A DNA stretch of 64,000 nucleotides, from the NCBI GenBank assembly GCA_007922225.1, contig ML679972.1, positions 37,167,941 to 37,231,940 on the forward strand, given 5' to 3'. The notes beneath the pieces are model-generated. The model saw only the letters and a list, made by a program, of their open reading frames with translations, did no database searches and had not been told where the DNA came from. Positions 17,840 through 29,367 of the stretch are shown here, piece by piece. The position numbers and the translations under genes were made by a program. Origin of the DNA: Emydura subglobosa (lineage: Eukaryota; Chordata; Testudines; Chelidae). Position 1 is the first letter of the stretch; each line of letters starts with the position of its first letter.

Positions 17840-18060
17840 CTGTTTACAGAGTAGGTCATTGGATCGTGATGGGGGCTCTGGTCTTGGTCAGGGTCTGGTC
17901 AGCGCCCTGGGGCAATAGGGGCCCTGGTCTCGGTCAGGGTCCGGGCAGCGCCCTCGGGTAATGGGGGGGCCCTCATCTTGGTTGGCATCTGAGCAGCGCC
18001 ATTGTGGTGCGAGCCCTGATCTTAGTTGGGGTCTGAAGCTGGCAGATCTGGGAAAGCAAA
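17840..18060 (+). repeat. Tandem SINE-tail units (about 48-60 bp x 4)
   Basis: The words GTCTGGTCAGCGCCCTGGGG, GTCCGGGCAGCGCCCTCGGG and ATCTGAGCAGCGCCATTGTG recur with intervening GGGGCCCTGGTCTCGGTC. This is the module that forms the 48-bp array at 21.3 kb, here more diverged. Confidence 0.7.
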
Positions 18061-18099
18061 CGCCAGGGCTATAGAAGTCGTCATTGAATGAGTGAGTCA

Positions 18100-18720
18100 T
18101 CACGTGGACTTGAACTTAAGACAGTGAAAATCCACACAGCGTGCTTCCTCTGGAGCTAAAGGGGTAACTCCTTCAGCTGCTAGCTGTAGTAGACTGCTAT
18201 CCTTCATGTAGCCACTAGAAGGGGCTGCCATACATGCTGTGCTAGCGTATTTCAGAAAATCACTTCTTTTTGTTAAATCATCTGTCTTCCCACAAACATC
18301 TCATTACATTTCCCTCCAACTTTCTAGGAAATGTCCTTGCAGATACAAGAGCCTGCCTCTGAATTTTCAGACAGATTTGGTGTAGTGAGAGCAAAGTTAA
18401 GAGGGATGGGGCTCAAAGAAATCATGCCTCTTTAATGGTAAGTTTCAATAGTTTAATGTGACAAGATTAGAGTCTTCATTGTTTGGCTGTAATGCAACCA
18501 GGGTTCTTCTCATCTGTGCTGATGGTGATGGTCTGATTAAACCCTTTGGGGAACCCCAGTGCTTCATAGAGCTATTTCTTTTCTTTTCTTCCAATATCTG
18601 CCATCAGCCAGCTTGTTTGTGAAGGAAATTCTACCCCTAGAGCCTTCTGAAATCCCTCCAGTGCATAGGGATGATGATGTGAGGCTAAAAGGCAGGGCTG
18701 CGACTCAGCAATTCCCAGTT
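18100..18720. other. Intergenic stretch without recognised content
   Basis: No exon, RNA gene or family-specific repeat is recognised. The sequence is AT-richer than its flanks. A CCACTAGAAGGGGCTGCC word near 18211 resembles the CTCF-like motifs elsewhere but is weak. Confidence 0.4.
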
Positions 18721-18724
18721 CTGT

Positions 18725-19100
18725 GGCGGTTTAGTAGCTTAGAGCTGGGGCAGATTGGAGCTAGGACTCCTGGGTTCTATTCCCAGCTTTCGAAGGGAGG
18801 GTAGTCTAGTGGTTAAAGCGGTGAAAGCCAGGACTCCTGTGTTCTCTTCCTGGCTCAGAGAGGGGAGTAGTATCTAGTGGTTAGAGGAGGGGGAGCTGGG
18901 AGCCAGGACTCCTGGGTTCAGCTCCCAGCTCTGGAAGGGTCTAGTGGTTGGGGGTGGGGTATGGGAGACAGGACTCCTGGGTTTTATTCCTGGCTCTCTC
19001 ACTGCCTCAGCATTTTTTAATGTTTTATTTTTAGACCAGTCACTTCCCCTTTCTGCACCTCAGTTTCCCCATCTCTACTTTGGGGCTAGCGACACCTCCC
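18725..19100 (+). repeat. SINE with four consecutive tRNA-like heads
   Basis: GGACTCCTGGGTTCTATTCC-type box-B words recur near 18763, 18833, 18906 and 18972 (spacings about 70, 73 and 66 bp), with TCTAGTGGTTA-type box-A words between them. One body (GACCAGTCACTTCCCCTTTC, CTCAGTTTCCCCATCTCTA) follows. The spacing is close to the length of a tRNA gene. Confidence 0.8.
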
Positions 19101-19109
19101 TGGGTGCTT

Positions 19110-19955
19110 CGCTGACTTCCCCCAAATACTCTGATACCAGAGGCATCGAGTTTCCCAGCATATCTATCCCTTGATCCTCACTAACAGCGAGCAGGCTGTG
19201 TCTGCCTGGGGCTGAGAATCTAGCCACTGAACTCGGTTCCTCTCTGCCCCTGGAGGAGACTCCACACAATGAACTGGGGCAGGGGTGTGTGTTTAGCACC
19301 CCAGTGTAATTCCTCGCCCTCCAGAAACCCTGGGACTGAACTGGTTAAAACTGAAGGGCCCGATCCTCTCTGGACTCAACTGCTTTGCATGCACGAGATT
19401 TGTTTGAGCAAGCTGTGTAGGTGAGCTGGGCTTCCGCGCCCTGTTACCTGTCAGGGATAGGTCAGGTTACCTGGCACCCCTCCACCCTCCCTCCCCGGGC
19501 GCGCTGTGCCGCCTTTGTGCCATTCTCCCAGCCAGGCACCTGCCCAGCTCAGCTGCTCCGAAAGCTGGGAGAGAAAGTGGAATAAAGCTCGCCACCTGCG
19601 CTGGTCCCCTCCATGCGGGTGGGGAGATGAGTCCCCTGGGCTCTGGGCGGGGGAGGGAGCCGGGCCTGTTAATGATTGATCTGCAGTAGTGATGTGAAGG
19701 ATCCTCGGGTCTGGGTCGAACCTTGTGAAGCTGCTGATCCAGTGGGTCGCGGAGGATAGAATTAAGCTGTCCGCTTTCCAGGTACGGTGAGGGCAGCAGG
19801 TGGGCGAGGCCATCATCCCTGAGCTGGACGGAGCCCCCAGCATTACTGGCCCGTTCAATCTTCCACCTCTCTGAGGCTGCTGCAAATGGGGGGAGGGGGC
19901 GGCAAGTGGTGCCAGTCTCACCTGGTTGCATCAGTCTGACGGGCTCAGGTCTATT
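19110..19955. other. Intergenic stretch, no supported gene
   Basis: Overlapping minus-strand frames of about 155 codons occur between 19451 and 19931 in GC-rich sequence, but no splice, poly(A) or family signal supports them. No repeat was assigned. Confidence 0.4.
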
Positions 19956-19959
19956 TAGA

Positions 19960-20170
19960 CAGTCAGATTACTGGGGCAGGGACTCTGTCTATGCTGCACC
20001 TAGCACAATGGGGGCCCCTGATGTGGGGTGGAGTCGGGGGTCTGTGCTGTACTGGACACAATGGGGCACCAAGCTCAGGTGAGGATCCATGCCGTGTCGG
20101 GCGTGATGGGGTCCCTTTCACAGCTGGGGTATCTGTGTGGTACCGTAATACCTGTAATAAACAGCAGCAA
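19960..20170 (+). repeat. SINE tail triplet
   Basis: Three cores (GCACCTAGCACAATGGGGGC, GTACTGGACACAATGGGGCA, GTGTCGGGCGTGATGGGGTC) at about 55-60 bp end with ACCGTAATACCTGTAATAAA. Confidence 0.7.
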
Positions 20171-20179
20171 TGGGAACAC

Positions 20180-21015
20180 AAGGCTCCTTTCTTTCCCGGC
20201 AAAGCCGCCACTGACTCTCATTGGATTTACGGGGCACGGGGATGAGATTTTTCCGTTACCAGGCGCTGGATCTGAGGGGCAGGTGCGCACTCCAAGGTCA
20301 ATATTTATTCTGTCGTTTTTACTCCTGGCTTCCAGGCTGGAGACGTGGCCTGGTCAATGACAAAGTACAAAGTTTGTGGCTTCCCTGGGGTTTACAGTAT
20401 ATCCCTGCTGAGTGTGGCGGGGGGCACAGGCTTAAAGGGACATGCTGCCCAATAGATCAGGCAGAAAATACTCCAGCAACCTAGGATCGGTCCTTGTGTT
20501 ATCGTAGGACCTACAGGCTCCAGTTTGCTAGGAACTGTACTTGCAGAGTGAGAGAGTCCTTGTCTAGAGGAGCTCACAGCCTCAGCAAAGTGTTGTTAGC
20601 CCCACTTCATAGCCTGGGAACTCAGCCACTGTTTGGGAAAGTGACTCACCCTTGGCAGGCCCGGAAGGGAAGAGAAGGCAAGGCAGGTCTCAAGGGTCAT
20701 TCCAGCGCCTTACGCACACAGCCATCTTCTTTCCTGGGGGCTTTTCAGGAAGTCAAGGGTGGTTAGCACCTGCCAGGAGCAGGCCCTGTCTGACGAGCCA
20801 TGGTTTCATGCTGATTTTTGGTTTCAAAGGAAATATTTAAACTTTTTTGTCTCTGAGCCCCCAACCTAGCAGCCTTCAGCCAGGGCCGAGAGCACCCTCC
20901 TGTGTGGCTGGCTGAATGTTTCCGGGTGATTGTTATTCAACACTTGCTTCTGGTAGTGCTTGCAGGGCCCTAGGAACAGACCCCTTGCACTCCACTGAGC
21001 CCCGGCAACTTCAAA
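20180..21015. other. Intergenic stretch, no supported gene
   Basis: Nothing with coding support is visible. The part at 20480-20660 resembles weak SINE-body sequence; the rest is unclassified. Confidence 0.35.
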
Positions 21016-21020
21016 TCCCT

Positions 21021-21284
21021 CAGGGCAGGTCTGCACTAGGAATGAGGTGGGTGTAAGTGTTGCTCAGGGGTATGGAAAATCCACACCCCTAAACAATGCA
21101 GCTAAACCAACCTAACTCCTGGTGCAGATGGCGCCAATTTGGTGCCGAGTTTTCCAGCGGACACGGCTACCGCCTCTCAGGGAGGTGGATTACCTACCTC
21201 GATGGAGAAGCCCTCCCATCGGTGTGGGTAGCATCTTCACTGAAGCGTTAGTGGCACAGCTACAGCGTTTTAAGTGTAGCCCTG
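21021..21284. mobile_element. MITE-like element with inverted ends
   Basis: The left end CAGGGCAGGTCTGCACTA and the right end TAAGTGTAGCCCTG are inverted relatives (CAGGGC...ACTTA). The inside (GCAGCTAAACCAACCTAACTC, CTACCTCGATGGAGAAG, GCTACAGCGTTTTAAGTG) is a repeat type common in turtles. I could not see a convincing target duplication. Confidence 0.65.
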
Positions 21285-21299
21285 TGTCAAAGCTCATCC

Positions 21300-21605
21300 T
21301 CTCTGGGTCAGTGACTGGCTCACTGTGTCTCGTCAGCGATAGGGCCACAAACTCGGTCACTGGGTGTCTGGGCGGCGCCCGGCGCGACGGGGCTCTGATC
21401 TCGGTCACTGGGTGTCTGGGCGGCGCCCGGCGCGATGGGGCTCTAATCTTGGTCACTGGGTGTCTGGGCGGCGCCCGGCGCGACGGGGCTCTGATCTCGG
21501 TCACTGGGTGTCTGGGCGGCGCCCGGCGCGACGGGGCCCTGATCTCGGTCACTGGGTGTCTGGGCGGCGCCTGGCGCGACGGGGCCCTGATCTCAGTTGC
21601 TCTAA
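21300..21605 (+). repeat. 48-bp minisatellite derived from a SINE tail
   Basis: The unit CTGGGTGTCTGGGCGGCGCC plus CGGCGCGACGGGGCTCTGAT plus CTCGGTCA repeats five times with a period of exactly 48 bp (second unit offset 21361 to 21409), with a partial unit on each side. Units differ by only a few bases, so expansion is recent. CGGCGCCCGGCGCGACGGGG is a CpG-rich version of the GCAGCGCCCAGCACGATGGGG tail core. As 48 is divisible by three, uninterrupted 166-codon frames exist on both strands. Confidence 0.92.
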
Positions 21606-21609
21606 ACTC

Positions 21610-24290
21610 CACTTTAATATAAAGAATAACATTGGAACGATCATGTTGTCTCCCTGTGAGTTCAGCCACCCCTAGGGCTTTCAAATTCATAGAACTGGGG
21701 TTTGGTAGCTAGAACAGAAATAATCTGGTGTTTCTCTGGTTGCTGCCTTCCAGGGCTTGGCGTCGGGATGGAAATGCTGCTTATCTTGCCCCACTGAAAG
21801 GAATTTGTGGCAACTCAAAAACCACCCTCTTGTCTTCTCACCTTGGAATCTAGCTGCGACTGGCAAAGGCTTCTGGTAAGAGGGTAAGAGATATCCAACC
21901 CTTATTTCTTATTCTTCAACAGATAAACGGCAAATTGTTTTCTGGGAAACAGAAGGTGGGGGGAGGAGAATGACAATTCCCAGCTCTTATCAGCTGTAGA
22001 CCTCAAAGTGCTTTACAAGGAAGGGCTGTGTCAATATCCCTGTGTTTACAGATGGGGAAACTGAGGCACAGAGATGTGACGTGACTTGCCCAAATGACTA
22101 TGGCTGCTGTTGTCATTTGCAGCTGTGCAATTGCTACCCAGTCAGAATGGTTGATATCATGAAGCCTGTCCACTCAGGGCCCTCGTCCATTTCACTTTGC
22201 AGCCCCCTCTTCCCGCTGTCCCCTCCCCCCACAACCTCCCCACATTCTCTCCAAAACAGGGACAAAATCAGGGTCAAAATCATGGGTGGTGGGATCTGGG
22301 ATTTCACACTGAGGCTTGCAAAGATCAAGAAGCCGGTTCTAAGGATTCGACTTTATTTTCTATCACAGTGGTGGCTCAGGGTTCTGCTCAGGGCCCCATG
22401 GTGCCAAGATTGGTCGCTGCCCCAGTGAGCTGTTAGTCTAACTAGACAAAGGGTGGGAGGGGAAACTGAGGCACAGAGAAAGGAAGTGACTGGCCGAAGG
22501 CCATTGGCAGACCTGGGACTAGAGCAGAGGTCTGCAGAGTTCCAGCTTAGGGCCATGCCCATGGGATCCCGCCGCCTCTTTTGTTTGCATGTCTCCACCT
22601 GTTGCCTTCTGCTAAATCCCAGTGCAGTAAAGGTGCTAGGCCAAGGGATACCCTGTACTTGGAGCTATGGGATAACCACACCTGGTTTTCAATAGCCAGC
22701 AATGACCCTTTGGACTTGGTGGTAATGGTGTGAGGTTATTGGATGTAAGGTGCTCCAGAAGGGTTAAGAGCTGGGCTTGTGGGCAGTCGTAAATGCTGGG
22801 GAAGCTGTGTGAGTGTGAGAGTGATTTGCCAATGGTTTTGTATCGAGAGGACATAATTCTGTCCGGACCTGGCCAGGACGGCCAGCGCTTTGTGGTGTTT
22901 AGATAAGTGCCAGACTTAATTGCCCGCAGCGCTGACTACCTACACGGGGCTGGGAAGGGCTGAGGGTTGCCCTCAGTGCGATGGTCTGAAATAGGGGAGT
23001 GGTGCAGTGGTATGAAAGGGGGCCCCATAGGAGAAGCTAAACCATGTGGGAAAGGACTGGCTGGATTTTGGATCCCCCTACGTGAGCTCTCCATATGGCG
23101 TTACCTGTAATGAGTGGATGATATGGGCAGATCTGGTGCCACCTGGGAAGTGGCCGCACTGAGCAGTGATCCAATGGATCCAAACACCTGTCAACCAGAT
23201 CCCCCGAGCCACCAGGGGATTGTCCATTTCATTTTGCCCCCCCCCCCCCCCCCCCCACCCACTCGCCTGGCTTCTCTCCAGCACAGGGCCAGCCATAAAA
23301 TCCAGGGTCAAAGCCCAGGGGTGTCATGATCCGGGGTCTCACCCAGGGCTCACAAAGCTCAGGCTGTTCCCTGGATGTGGGGTCAAGGCTGCGTGGAAAA
23401 ATCCCACATCACTTCCAAGCTGCGCTAGTTAGATATGCTGCCATTACGCCCAGGGGCTGTGATGAGGACCCCGTCGTGCCAGGTGCTGCGCGGTCATGGA
23501 GAGAAGGCCATCTCTTCCCCCAGCTGGGTGTGACTGTGCTTGAGAACTTTCTTGCCTCCACTAGGGACCGTAGTGCTGTGTGCGTAACTCTTTTCTGTTG
23601 CGTGGTGCGTCTGGCATTTTCCAGGCCCCTCTCAACCCCCCTGCCCCCAGCAGATTGCTGCTGCCCCTAGGGGGTGGGGACCTGCCGAGGAAGGTGACAG
23701 CCTGGTACCCTTTTGTTTTGCTCCTGCAGAATGCACAGGGAAGGGCTGGGAGAGTTGTTTACAAATATCTTTTTTTTTTTCCTGCTTGGTAGTTTTCCCT
23801 TAAAAATATCAGGAAGGGCCAAGCTGGAGCTGAAGAAAAGAGAAAGGGACAAGGGGAAACTGAGGCACAGAGCAGGGGTGTGACTAGCCCAAGAGGCCAG
23901 TGGTGGAGCTGGGATTAGAATGCAGAGTGGCATAGAGCCCTGCAATCCGACCTGAATCCGCTAAAACCAATTACAAGTGTCAGGTCCAGGTCAGGTGGGA
24001 AAACAACCGGCCCCTTTCTCTTCCTGACCATGGGTTGGCAAAGGGTCAGGGTTCCTATGGTCAGAAAATGACTAGGGCTCGGGTCTGGTTCAGGCTTAAA
24101 TATACCTGAGCAGACCTCTCACCTACTGCCTACACACTAGGCTGTGCCATAGGAATTGGGTGAGGTTTGGGAGATTTGGCTAAAGACTTCAGAATAACGT
24201 TTGCAGTTGCCTATAGCACTCAGGGGGTTGGATGGAAATTCTGCCCTGTGTCCAGCCAGGGACCCGCTAACTAGCAGCTCCCATCACCCT
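21610..24290. other. Intergenic DNA with scattered SINE bodies
   Basis: SINE bodies are visible on the minus-to-plus boundary at about 21980-22100, 22455-22560 and 23850-23930 (GGGGAAACTGAGGCACAGAG words). A long C run occupies 23236-23257. No exon is supported. Confidence 0.5.
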
Positions 24291-24479
24291 TTGGTGTCCC
24301 CATCACCACGGTGAAGAGCTCTGCTGAAAGGTGCGTCCCTCGCGCCAGCATCTTATGGCGGGGAGCAAAACCAGACCAGAGAAATTGGGGGGAGGGGAGC
24401 TAAGCACCTTGATTCCCAGCTTACCGGACCCTGCGTTTGGGGCAGGGCTGGGGGAGGTGGCTATAAGTCTCCCCTTTGC

Positions 24480-24740
24480 ACCCTGCCCAGCTCCAGCCAT
24501 GCCCCCTATCGGCCCCAGTGCGGCAGAGAATAGCCACCGTGTGCTTTGGCCACACCCTCAATCTGCCCGCTGTGGGCCCTATGGGGCAGAGAATAGCCAC
24601 AGCGCAGTGTGCTCAGGCCAGGCCTCTGATCCACTCCCTATGGGCCCTAGGGGACAGACAATTGCCACCTGGCAGTGTCCTCTGGCTACGCCCAGTGATG
24701 CAGCCCCTATACCAGGAGCTGGGCGCAGGACCTTTACACT
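24480..24740. repeat. Tandem repeat of an unclassified 60-70 bp unit
   Basis: The word GGGCAGAGAATAGCCAC recurs in variants near 24521, 24582 and 24649, each followed by a GTG(T/C)-rich stretch and CCCTATGGG-like words. Related single units lie near 17195-17285 (reverse) and 45290-45360. It is distinct from the SINE modules. Confidence 0.6.
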
Positions 24741-25249
24741 AACTCCATGCCAGCCGGGGGGCTGTGATTCTCTGGGGGCTGTTTCCACCCCAGTGTGGCA
24801 CAGAGAAGCCTAAGCGTGACTGAAAATCAGGACCTACTTAGGCCATCGTCAGCCTCTTTGCAGGCTCATAGCCCCCCACATGGGGGTCAGAATCATCCCC
24901 CGTTTTACAGAATGAAACCCAGAGAGGAGCAATCAGATCCTTGCATTGCGTGCCTGCCTGTGCGCAACGGGATGGGAGAATTCTGGATCCTTTGGCATTT
25001 TTTTGTGGGAGGGGGGACCCCCATCTTCAGTGATCTGGAGCTTGTTTGCAGAACTCTTGGTGTGTTTGTTCAGGAATTAAGGACTCCTCCCGTTGAGTCC
25101 TTCCAGAGGGTGACGGCACCATGGAGTGGCCCATCCAGATGGGGAAGCAAAGGAGACCAGCACTATTAGACGTGCAGCGTGCTGTTGAAAGCAATCCTGT
25201 GTCACATTTTATTTGTGGCATGGGACAGCACAGGAGGGTAATGTGCCCA

Positions 25250-25500
25250 GCACCTACTGCTCCAGCCCAGGACTCCTGGGTTCTTTTCCCAGCTATCTGA
25301 GGACAGTGGGGTCTAGTGGCTAGAGCAGGGAGGCCTGGCAGCAGGACTCCTGTGTTCTATCCTGAACTCTGGCAGGGAAGTAGGATCTGGTGGATTAGGT
25401 GGGGGCTGATAATCAGGACTCCTGGGTTCTATTCCCACCTATGCGAGGGGAGCGAGGTCTAGGGGGTTAGATCAAGAGCTTCAGGTGTTGGGGTTCTATG
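25250..25500 (+). repeat. Array of SINE heads
   Basis: CTCCTGGGTTCTTTTCC, CTCCTGTGTTCTATCC and CTCCTGGGTTCTATTCC lie at about 75-80 bp intervals, with GTCTAGTGGCTAGAGC between. No body follows. Confidence 0.7.
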
Positions 25501-25559
25501 GGGTATTTTAAAGCAGGAAGCTATTAGGTGTATTATGGTAGCATCTAGGCGACCCCAGT

Positions 25560-26350
25560 CATGTAGACACAAGCACAATGCAAGGATCTGATTGCTCCTC
25601 TCTGGGTTTCATTCTATAAGTGGGGGAGAAAGGGAATGATTCTGACCCCGACCCCCCCCCCACCCGTGGGGGACCGGGAGTGCTGGGTTCTAGTCTGGCT
25701 TTGCCCCTGGCTTTCTGTGGCCTTGACATGTGGCTGAAGCTCACAAAATGCCGGGCACCCCAACATCCCCACAACCTGTCCCCTGGATGAGTCTAGAGCC
25801 CCGCTCTGTCCAGTCTCCTCCACCCTTCCCCTTGCCAGCTGTGCAATGCTGCCCAGGGGCTGGGCAAGGGGGAGGGGGGGAGTCCTTTCCTGCCCCTGGT
25901 AGCAATCGCCTGACGCCCCGAGGCCCGGATCCAGCTGGCTAAAGAAGCAGGTGGCCTGGAAACTGCTGAGCCACAAGCTGGGGTGGGGTGGGGTGAGCTC
26001 TGGCCTCCTGAGGCACAGTAAACAAGTCACGTGTTGGTTGGCACAGAAGCAGCTAAGGAACAAACAAGATTTTCCTGGCCCGTGAAGGAGGAGGCAGATG
26101 AAAGGCAGCTCCCCGCTGGCTGCGGCAGACTGCTGGCTACTCAGTTCTGTTTGTGGCGGGCGCTGCAGCAGGCAGGCCGAGCTGTAGGGACGCGATCCTT
26201 GGGCAGGCAGGGAGACGGGTGCTGCCTACTGGAGTTTTAGAGCTGGCAGCGGCTGAGGGCCGGTGTGGTGAGACCACTGCCTGTCCCATTGCCCAGCGCT
26301 GTGTCCTTGTTTCCTTGTGCTCTCCCCGTCTGTCTGTCTCCACCTGGTCT
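25560..26350. other. Intergenic stretch, no supported gene
   Basis: Parts of SINE bodies are visible near 25620 and 25690-25740. The GC-rich remainder has chance frames only. Confidence 0.35.
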
Positions 26351-26359
26351 CGTACTTGG

Positions 26360-26575
26360 ATTGGCAGCTCTTTAAGGAGGGGACTGTTGTATTGTTCTGT
26401 TTGTACAGCACCTAGCACAATGGTGTCCCAGTCCATGACTGAGGTGCCTACATACGACCATACTACACCTAATAGAAATGAAAATGTACAGCCCCTAGCA
26501 CACTTGGGTCCTGATCCATGACTGGGGCTCCTAAGCACTACTATAATACACCTAGTAATAATACTGTTGCCCCTT
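26360..26575 (+). repeat. SINE tail dimer (about 82 bp unit)
   Basis: Two well-preserved units read GTACAGCACCTAGCACAATGG and GTACAGCCCCTAGCACACTTGG, each ending TAC(A/T)ACACCTAATAG-like. They give the clearest view of the unit: core, a GTCC(C/T)GATCCATGACTG segment and an A/T-rich end. Confidence 0.75.
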
Positions 26576-26599
26576 TGGCCTGAGCAGCTTAGCCAATAT

Positions 26600-27600
26600 C
26601 TGGGGGCCTTGCAGGTTTATTGCCATTAGGAGGAAAAATCAGTGGTAGTCAGATGTCGTCTCAGTGCAGTTGTGTTTGCTGACACAGAACACGCAGAAAG
26701 TCCTGTTTCCCTGAACACAGTAGGAAGAAACAGCAGCCTGCAGCTTCCTCACTCGGAAATCCCCATCTCTGCCCCTCCAGTGAGCTCCGTGCCCAAGAAG
26801 CCCCATCCCTCGGCTGCCTCTCAAGGTCACGTTCATGATTCTTGCTTCAAGGTGTCAGTCAGTCGTTGCTTGCAGGGTCAGGAAGGTTTTTTCCCCAATG
26901 CACAGCTGTAATCTGGGCTGCGGGGCGATTGTGTGTGCGTGCAGATTTTGTTTTGCTCTGGGGCATCAGGGATTGGCCACAACTGGAGACGAGACATTGG
27001 ATGGGCTGGACCAGTGCTCTTGGGTGGTTTTAGGTACCTGGCTGACAGGTCTTGCTCACGTACTCAGGGTCCAACTGAGGCCCAGATTTGGGTCCAGGAA
27101 GAAATTTTCCCCAGGCCAGATTGGCAGGGACCTGGGGTTTTCTTTGCCTTCCTCTCCAGCATGGGGCACGAGCCGTCTGCTGGGATCATCCAGATGTGTC
27201 TCACCTAATCCATTCTCTGCCATGGCGGGGGCCTCGGGCGCTGCCGACCCCTTGGCTTTGTTAACAGATTTGCCTGTCACCTTGGGGTGTGCTCATTTAT
27301 TAGTTATGTTTCTGGGGTCTCTGTAATTCTATCAACGGAATGCTTGTTTCTATCTGGAGCTCTATTTCTCTCTTCTGCAAGGCTCTTCCTCAGTGGGGCT
27401 ACCCTGCAGGGCTTAGTTTCCACAGGGCTGAGTTCCTCCAGTCCAGAATCAGTTGAAAACAAACACACACCGAGTCTGAGCAGGCAGGGTCAATCAGCAA
27501 TTCCAAGCTGACACCCTCATGTGCCATGGATTTAGCATCCCCGACCCCCCAATCTCCTGTCACAATTGTTCTAGTAGTAGCTCTGTGGATGAACAGACCC
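26600..27600. other. Intergenic stretch, unclassified
   Basis: No exon is supported. The part at 26860-27200 (GGGTCAGGAAGGTTTTTTCC, GGATGGGCTGGACCAG) resembles old LINE-like sequence, but no family could be assigned with confidence. Confidence 0.3.
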
Positions 27601-27609
27601 CACAGGATT

Positions 27610-28620
27610 TTTTGGGCGTTACAGGGATCTTTGGCTTAGGTAAGAGGCGCGTTGCTGCAGTGCAAAATAGGGAAGCCAAGAACACGCGAGAGTAACCGAA
27701 ATTCGGAGACTCTGGCAACCAACTCGACCATAAAAGTTCTTTTATTGCCAGCTATATAAAACTTATAGTGATACGAGTAGTAATAGCTATACAAGGAGAG
27801 ACTATCGAACCAAGCAGTTACAATATTGCACCATTTCAGTTGCGGCATTGGGGCAATCTAGCTGAAGTTTGATCACAAAAGTCAGGTTTAGAAAGTTAGC
27901 CCTGGAGTGAGAGAGAGACAGAGAAAGTTGGGGTCTCATCACTCAGTGAAGCTTGACCTGGTCGAGGTTCTCAGGTGCTCTTTGGAGAGAGTCCGCAGTG
28001 CTCGAGACTGGCAGAGTCCCAACATGATCAATCAGGAAAAGGTGAAGTCCCAGTGGAACTGGTGCAGCTTTTGGATCCAGGCACCAGAACAGAATTTTGA
28101 ACTTGGGTAGGGTTTTTTGTAGGGAAACAACAATGGGTGGGAGAACAATGTAGGGAGAACAGTAGACTTGTTTGTGGGTAAACCATGGCTCAAGGGAGGA
28201 CACCCGAGTTGTTTTGTTTAGGCTGGACAATAGGAGCTGATCATTCCCGGCTATGGGCGATGTTACTCCAAGGGAGCTGACAGTGCAATCTGGCAGATTC
28301 AGCATTTTGGATGCCAATAAAGGATTAATTCCTAGAATTGGTCTGATACCGGCTGAGCTGGGGATGTGCAGACATGGGTCCATTAACATTGGTAGCAGAG
28401 ATCCCCCCATCATGCAGTGTGTCCCTGCTTCTCTGGTCCCAGGGTTCAGTGTGGTCCCTGCCTTGGAATCTCTTCACCATTGTGTGTGCTAATGGAGATG
28501 CCGCCTTGTCCCATCTTTGGTACAAATGAGGCTAGGGGAGTTGCCTTAATCCTGTCACCCTTGTCCGGAGGGGTTTAGTGTGCCTCCCACTGCCTTTTCA
28601 TTGCTTTTGGTAAGCCTTTC
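27610..28620 (-). mobile_element. LTR-like fragment of an endogenous retroelement
   Basis: On the minus strand a GCAATAAAAGAAC poly(A)-signal region (about 27733-27745) is followed by an AGAGTCTCCGAATTTCGG stretch, an arrangement typical of an LTR R-U5 border. The sequence to 28.6 kb is AT-richer than the flanks and has no gag, pol or env frame. It may be a solo or truncated LTR; exact ends were not seen. Confidence 0.4.
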
Positions 28621-29191
28621 TTCTGATCAGTTCTGGTTCAGGCAGAGGCTGGGGGGGATCCTTTGTGCGTCAGCAGGCCAGGTACTGCGCTCTGGTTCCC
28701 CAAGAACACAGAGCTGACAGGTAACAGTCTCTGCCTGTACTTCACAGTTTGATCTCCTGGGGACTGAATTGCTGAGGTTTCGCTGAGGTTGGCGAGCTCA
28801 GCGTAGGGCTATCGGGGTGGAACTGAATGTCCCGTAGGGTGCTCTGCAGGGGGGGCAGAAGAACTGATTTACCTCGGAACACCTCGGACCCGGGGGCTTC
28901 CCCGGGGTAGTTGTAATTTACGAGAGCAGAGCATTCTCCCTGGGGTGGCGGGATTTTGTCTGCACCTGTTGCCCTTAGGATTCTTGCTTCCTGTCTCCCC
29001 ACCAGGGCCCCCACCCTGGGTTCTGGCCGGCTCTGCTGTGCGGCTCTCCCAGTGCTGCGGGCGGCTGCCCTGTTACTCAGGTGAGATTCGTTTGTGCTGA
29101 GATAGGCTTGGCTGGACCCGCTCCCAGGAGGGGCAATCATGCGCTCTTTGCCGATGCCTAGGCTTTGTCAAGACGCCTAGCCAGCACTGAG

Positions 29192-29367
29192 ATGCCTGCC
29201 ACCGCGGGGCTTGTGAAGGGGGAGCTGGAGATGCAGAAGGACGGCATGGCCAGGGGCTTGGGTCCCGCTCGTCTCAAGCCTTGGCTGCTCCCCACACGCT
29301 GGGGAGAGCCGGCGCCTGATGTGGCCGGCTGCGGCGTCTGCATGGCATCCGTGGAGAAACGGATCAG
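29192..29367 (+). CDS. SYNE4: SYNE4 coding exon 1
   Basis: It starts at the first ATG of the frame (MPATAGLVKGELEMQ) and ends MASVEKRI plus two bases at donor CAG/GTGAGG. The GCGVCMAS word near the end matches the N-terminal region I know from mammalian nesprin-4. An upstream untranslated exon is possible. Confidence 0.8.

Noticed and set aside
19451..19931. Two overlapping minus-strand frames of about 155 codons
   Set aside because: No domain, no splice sites and no poly(A) signal; overlapping frames of equal length suggest a compositional effect.
21122..21690. Overlapping plus- and minus-strand frames of 166 codons with a 16-residue repeat
   Set aside because: They arise from the 48-bp minisatellite, whose period is divisible by three, and the sequence is a SINE tail derivative. 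No start, splice or poly(A) context.
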